Source of the DNA: Lachnoclostridium sp. UBA5725
GTDB lineage: Bacteria; Bacillota; Clostridia; Lachnospirales; Lachnospiraceae
Direction: 5' to 3'
DNA length: 64,000 nt
Assembly (NCBI GenBank): GCA_002419585.1
Contig: DIGJ01000014.1
Coordinates: 211,083-275,082, forward strand
Shown: positions 62,198-64,000 of the stretch, piece by piece
Position numbering within the stretch: the stretch's first letter is position 1
How the letters are laid out: every line of letters starts with the position of its first letter
Notes under the pieces: generated by a model
What the model saw: the letters and a program-made list of their open reading frames with translations, nothing else
Told to the model about the DNA's origin: nothing
Database searches by the model: none
Made by a program: the position numbers and the translations under genes

Positions 62198-62348
62198 CCT
62201 TGCAGTCGAACGGCCGATTCAAAATTCAATGCGATTGTCAATTTTAGCAAGACAAGATCGATAATCTCGTGGTAGGCACTCCATTATCGATCTTGTCTTG
62301 CTAAAATAATCGCATCATTCATTTTGAATCGGCCGTTCGACTGCAAGG
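62198..62348. repeat. 151-bp long palindrome between the MacB permease gene and lysA
   Basis: Outer arms of 28 bases (62198-62225 and 62321-62348) are exact inverted copies, and inner arms of 25 bases (62241-62265 and 62283-62307) are too, with a 17-base loop; short GCGATT/AATCGC pairs join them. It could end plus-strand transcription. The loop holds TAGGCACTCCATT, whose complement AATGGAGTGCCTA is also near the apex of the 51.3-51.5 kb palindrome. The remainder of the 62150-62547 gap shows no gene. Confidence 0.8.
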
Positions 62349-62499
62349 CTCCGTTATTTAAAGTTGGAAGTTATAATGGCAGTAACAACCAATTTGTATT
62401 GCAAGATCTCCTGCAATTGCTATGAAATAAATAGTATGTTGTAATATCAATCGCTTAGTTCTCAGCGTTCTAATGCATCTCCACAATCTAAAAAACATA

Positions 62500-62542
62500 A
62501 AAGATACCTAGTAGCGTTGTACTTGTACTACTAGGCATCTTT
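62500..62542 (-). terminator. terminator after lysA
   Basis: Stem of 15 bases (62500-62514 with 62528-62542, one mismatch), loop 13 bases, and on the minus strand a T-rich tail TTTTATGTTTTTT. It starts 6 bases after the lysA stop codon. Confidence 0.8.
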
Positions 62543-62547
62543 ACATT

Positions 62548-63813
62548 TTAGTATTTAATATCTTTTAATATGTCACAATAATCAAAGGTCGCGAAGTAAT
62601 CTTGTGGGGTTTCGGCACGACGGATAAGCTTTGTGCTTCCATCTTCTTTTAAGAGAACTTCTGCGGATTTTAGCTTTCCATTGTAATTGTAGCCCATTGC
62701 GAAACCATGGGCTCCGGTATCATGGATGAAGAGATAATCGCCTAGTTGAATTTCTGGGAGCATGCGGTCGATTGCAAACTTATCATTGTTTTCACAAAGA
62801 GAACCGGTAATGTCATATTTGTGATCTTCGGTACTATTCTCTTTTCCTAATACGGTAATGTGATGATATGCACCGTACATTGCAGGTCTCATTAAATTTA
62901 CGGCGCAGGCATCCACACCAATGTATTCTTTGTGGGTATGTTTTGCATGGATTGCTTGCGTAATAAGTGCTCCATAAGGGCCCATCATAAAACGGCCAAG
63001 CTCGGTCATAAGGGAAATATTTTGAAGTCCGGCAGGTATCAGCACTTCCTCATATACCTTTCTAACCTTATCACCAATAACTAAGATATCATTGCCTTCC
63101 TGATCTGGATAATATGGAATACCGATTCCTCCAGACAGGTTAATATAGTTGATTTCAACGCCAACCTTTTCTTTGATTTCAACGGCCAAATCAAACATAA
63201 TCTTTGCAAGCATTGGATAATAGTCATTGGTTACGGTATTACTTGCAAGGAAGGAATGGATACCAAATTTCTTTGCGCCCATTTCCTTTAAGCGACGAAA
63301 ACCTTCGATAATCTGATCATGTGTAAATCCATATTTTGCATCTCCAGGATTGTCCATGATATCCGTACCAAGAGCAAATACACCACCTGGATTATAACGA
63401 CAGAAAATAGTTTCTGGAATACCTACTAAATTATTTAAATAATCGATGTGTGTGAAATCATCCAGATTAATAATTGCTCCTAGTTTATTTGCTTTCAGAT
63501 ATTCTTCTGCTGGTGTTACATTGGATGAAAACATGATTTCATCCCCCTGAAAACCAACTGCTTCAGAAAGCATAAGTTCTGTTAAGGAGGAACAATCCGA
63601 TCCACATCCTTCTTCTTTTAATATCTTTAATAAAAATGGGTTTGGGGTAGCTTTCACTGCAAAATATTCCTTAAACCCTTTATTCCAGGAAAATGCCTGA
63701 TTTAACTTTCGAGCATTTTCTCGAATTCCTTTTTCATCATAAATGTGAAATGGTGTTGGATACAATTTTACCATCTCTTCAACCTGCTCCAATGTTACAA
63801 ATGGGGTCTTCAT
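62548..63813 (-). CDS. lysA: diaminopimelate decarboxylase
   Basis: A 421-residue PLP enzyme of the alanine racemase-fold decarboxylases. Motifs include YFAVKATPNPFLL with the PLP lysine, CSSLTELMLSEAVG, the phosphate-binding INLSGGIGIPYYPDQEGND, TELGRFMMGPYG, and TGSLCENNDKFAID with the active-site cysteine of the partner subunit, then DTGAHGFAMGYNYNGK. It makes lysine from meso-diaminopimelate in the cytoplasm. AGGAGA lies 7 nt before the ATG. It stands alone with its own promoter and terminator and shows no link to the DapB paralogue of the island. Confidence 0.92.
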   Translation of the reverse strand: MKTPFVTLEQVEEMVKLYPTPFHIYDEKGIRENARKLNQAFSWNKGFKEYFAVKATPNPFLLKILKEEGCGSDCSSLTELMLSEAVGFQGDEIMFSSNVTPAEEYLKANKLGAIINLDDFTHIDYLNNLVGIPETIFCRYNPGGVFALGTDIMDNPGDAKYGFTHDQIIEGFRRLKEMGAKKFGIHSFLASNTVTNDYYPMLAKIMFDLAVEIKEKVGVEINYINLSGGIGIPYYPDQEGNDILVIGDKVRKVYEEVLIPAGLQNISLMTELGRFMMGPYGALITQAIHAKHTHKEYIGVDACAVNLMRPAMYGAYHHITVLGKENSTEDHKYDITGSLCENNDKFAIDRMLPEIQLGDYLFIHDTGAHGFAMGYNYNGKLKSAEVLLKEDGSTKLIRRAETPQDYFATFDYCDILKDIKY

Positions 63814-63848
63814 CCGATCATCTCCTATGTTTTCTAATAATAAAAGTC

Positions 63849-63877
63849 ATATTAAAGGAATACTTTAACTTTGTCAA
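63849..63877 (-). promoter_or_regulatory. sigma-A promoter of lysA
   Basis: Read on the minus strand: TTGACA (63872-63877), 17-base spacer, TAATAT (63849-63854). The predicted leader is only about 30 bases, too short for a lysine riboswitch or T-box. Sequence from 63878 to 64000 shows nothing else recognisable. Confidence 0.8.
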
Positions 63878-64000
63878 GTAATAAACCACTGTTATTCGAT
63901 AATTGAATGGCTATCATTCGATTATGAAATTAATGATTTCTTACATCACATTTCGACTCGAAAGCAGATGTAATTTGCTTCATTCATCTGTTCCATACTG

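Noticed and set aside
51327..62348. CRISPR array or invertible phage-variation switch at the two long palindromes
   Set aside because: Each site has only one inverted pair with no direct repeats or spacers, and no recombinase gene lies beside them. A shared apex motif is noted separately.
62548..64000. Lysine riboswitch or T-box ahead of lysA
   Set aside because: The TTGACA/TAATAT promoter at 63849-63877 leaves a leader of about 30 bases, too short for either; no stem pattern was seen beyond it.
1..64000. tRNA, rRNA or tmRNA genes
   Set aside because: No cloverleaf, TTCGANTC-type T-loop context or conserved rRNA sequence was recognised in the intergenic gaps on either strand.

Overview
The window looks like the chromosome of a motile, low-G+C Gram-positive of the Clostridia, most likely Lachnospiraceae (Lachnoclostridium / Clostridium phytofermentans type). 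The reasons are AGGAGG-type ribosome sites with frequent TTG/GTG starts, the flagellar set flgM-flgN-flgK-flgL-fliW-csrA-flaG-fliD-fliS-fliC with sigma-28-type promoters, an SLH-domain exported protein, and parE/parC beside it. The species is an inference; no database search was possible. No rRNA, tRNA or CRISPR array was seen.

Layout. (1) 0-38.8 kb is a large glycan island, almost entirely on the minus strand, ending at a Maf-type flagellin glycosyltransferase next to the flagellin gene. It contains rmlA-rmlB (the only plus-strand genes of the island), a VioA-like and a WecE/RffA-like sugar aminotransferase, a WecF-like Fuc4NAc transferase, ugd, pseB and pseF with a GNAT, an SDR and a split transketolase, several methyltransferases, two radical SAM proteins, GT2 and GT4 glycosyltransferases and a WbqC-like protein. 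It also holds an acyl module (LuxE, LuxC, AMP ligase, acyl carrier protein, LbH acyltransferase) and an amino-acid-like module (DapB paralogue, Asp/Glu racemase, three ATP-grasp proteins, a CitC-like ligase fused to an SGNH domain). An IS110-family relic sits at about 24.3-24.9 kb. (2) 38.9-51.2 kb is the late flagellar region: flagellin, FliT-like chaperone, FliS, FliD, FlaG, CsrA, FliW, FlgL, two tandem FlgK paralogues, FlgN and FlgM. (3) 51.3-51.5 kb is a 170-bp long palindrome with a terminator core. (4) 51.5-56.3 kb holds a small HPt-like protein, parC and parE. (5) 56.5-62.1 kb is a plus-strand SLH protein / MacA-like adaptor / MacB-like ABC transporter operon, followed by a second long palindrome. 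(6) 62.5-63.8 kb is lysA.

How the parts may work together (inference). RmlA/RmlB make dTDP-4-keto-6-deoxyglucose. The two aminotransferases turn it into Qui4N-like and Fuc4N-like sugars, which can be N-acylated through the ACP/AMP-ligase route or decorated by the ATP-grasp and racemase enzymes. PseB and PseF imply a second, CMP-activated sugar, although PseC, PseI and PseG homologues are not in the window. Maf would then attach a sugar to flagellin.

The most striking feature is a Rossmann-like accessory domain of about 85-95 residues. By eye it recurs in nine proteins of the island, fused to methyltransferases, radical SAM enzymes, an ATP-grasp enzyme, a glycosyltransferase and an acyltransferase, and once carried by a small membrane-anchored protein. 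It may mark an assembly or ligand-sensing system that has not been described.
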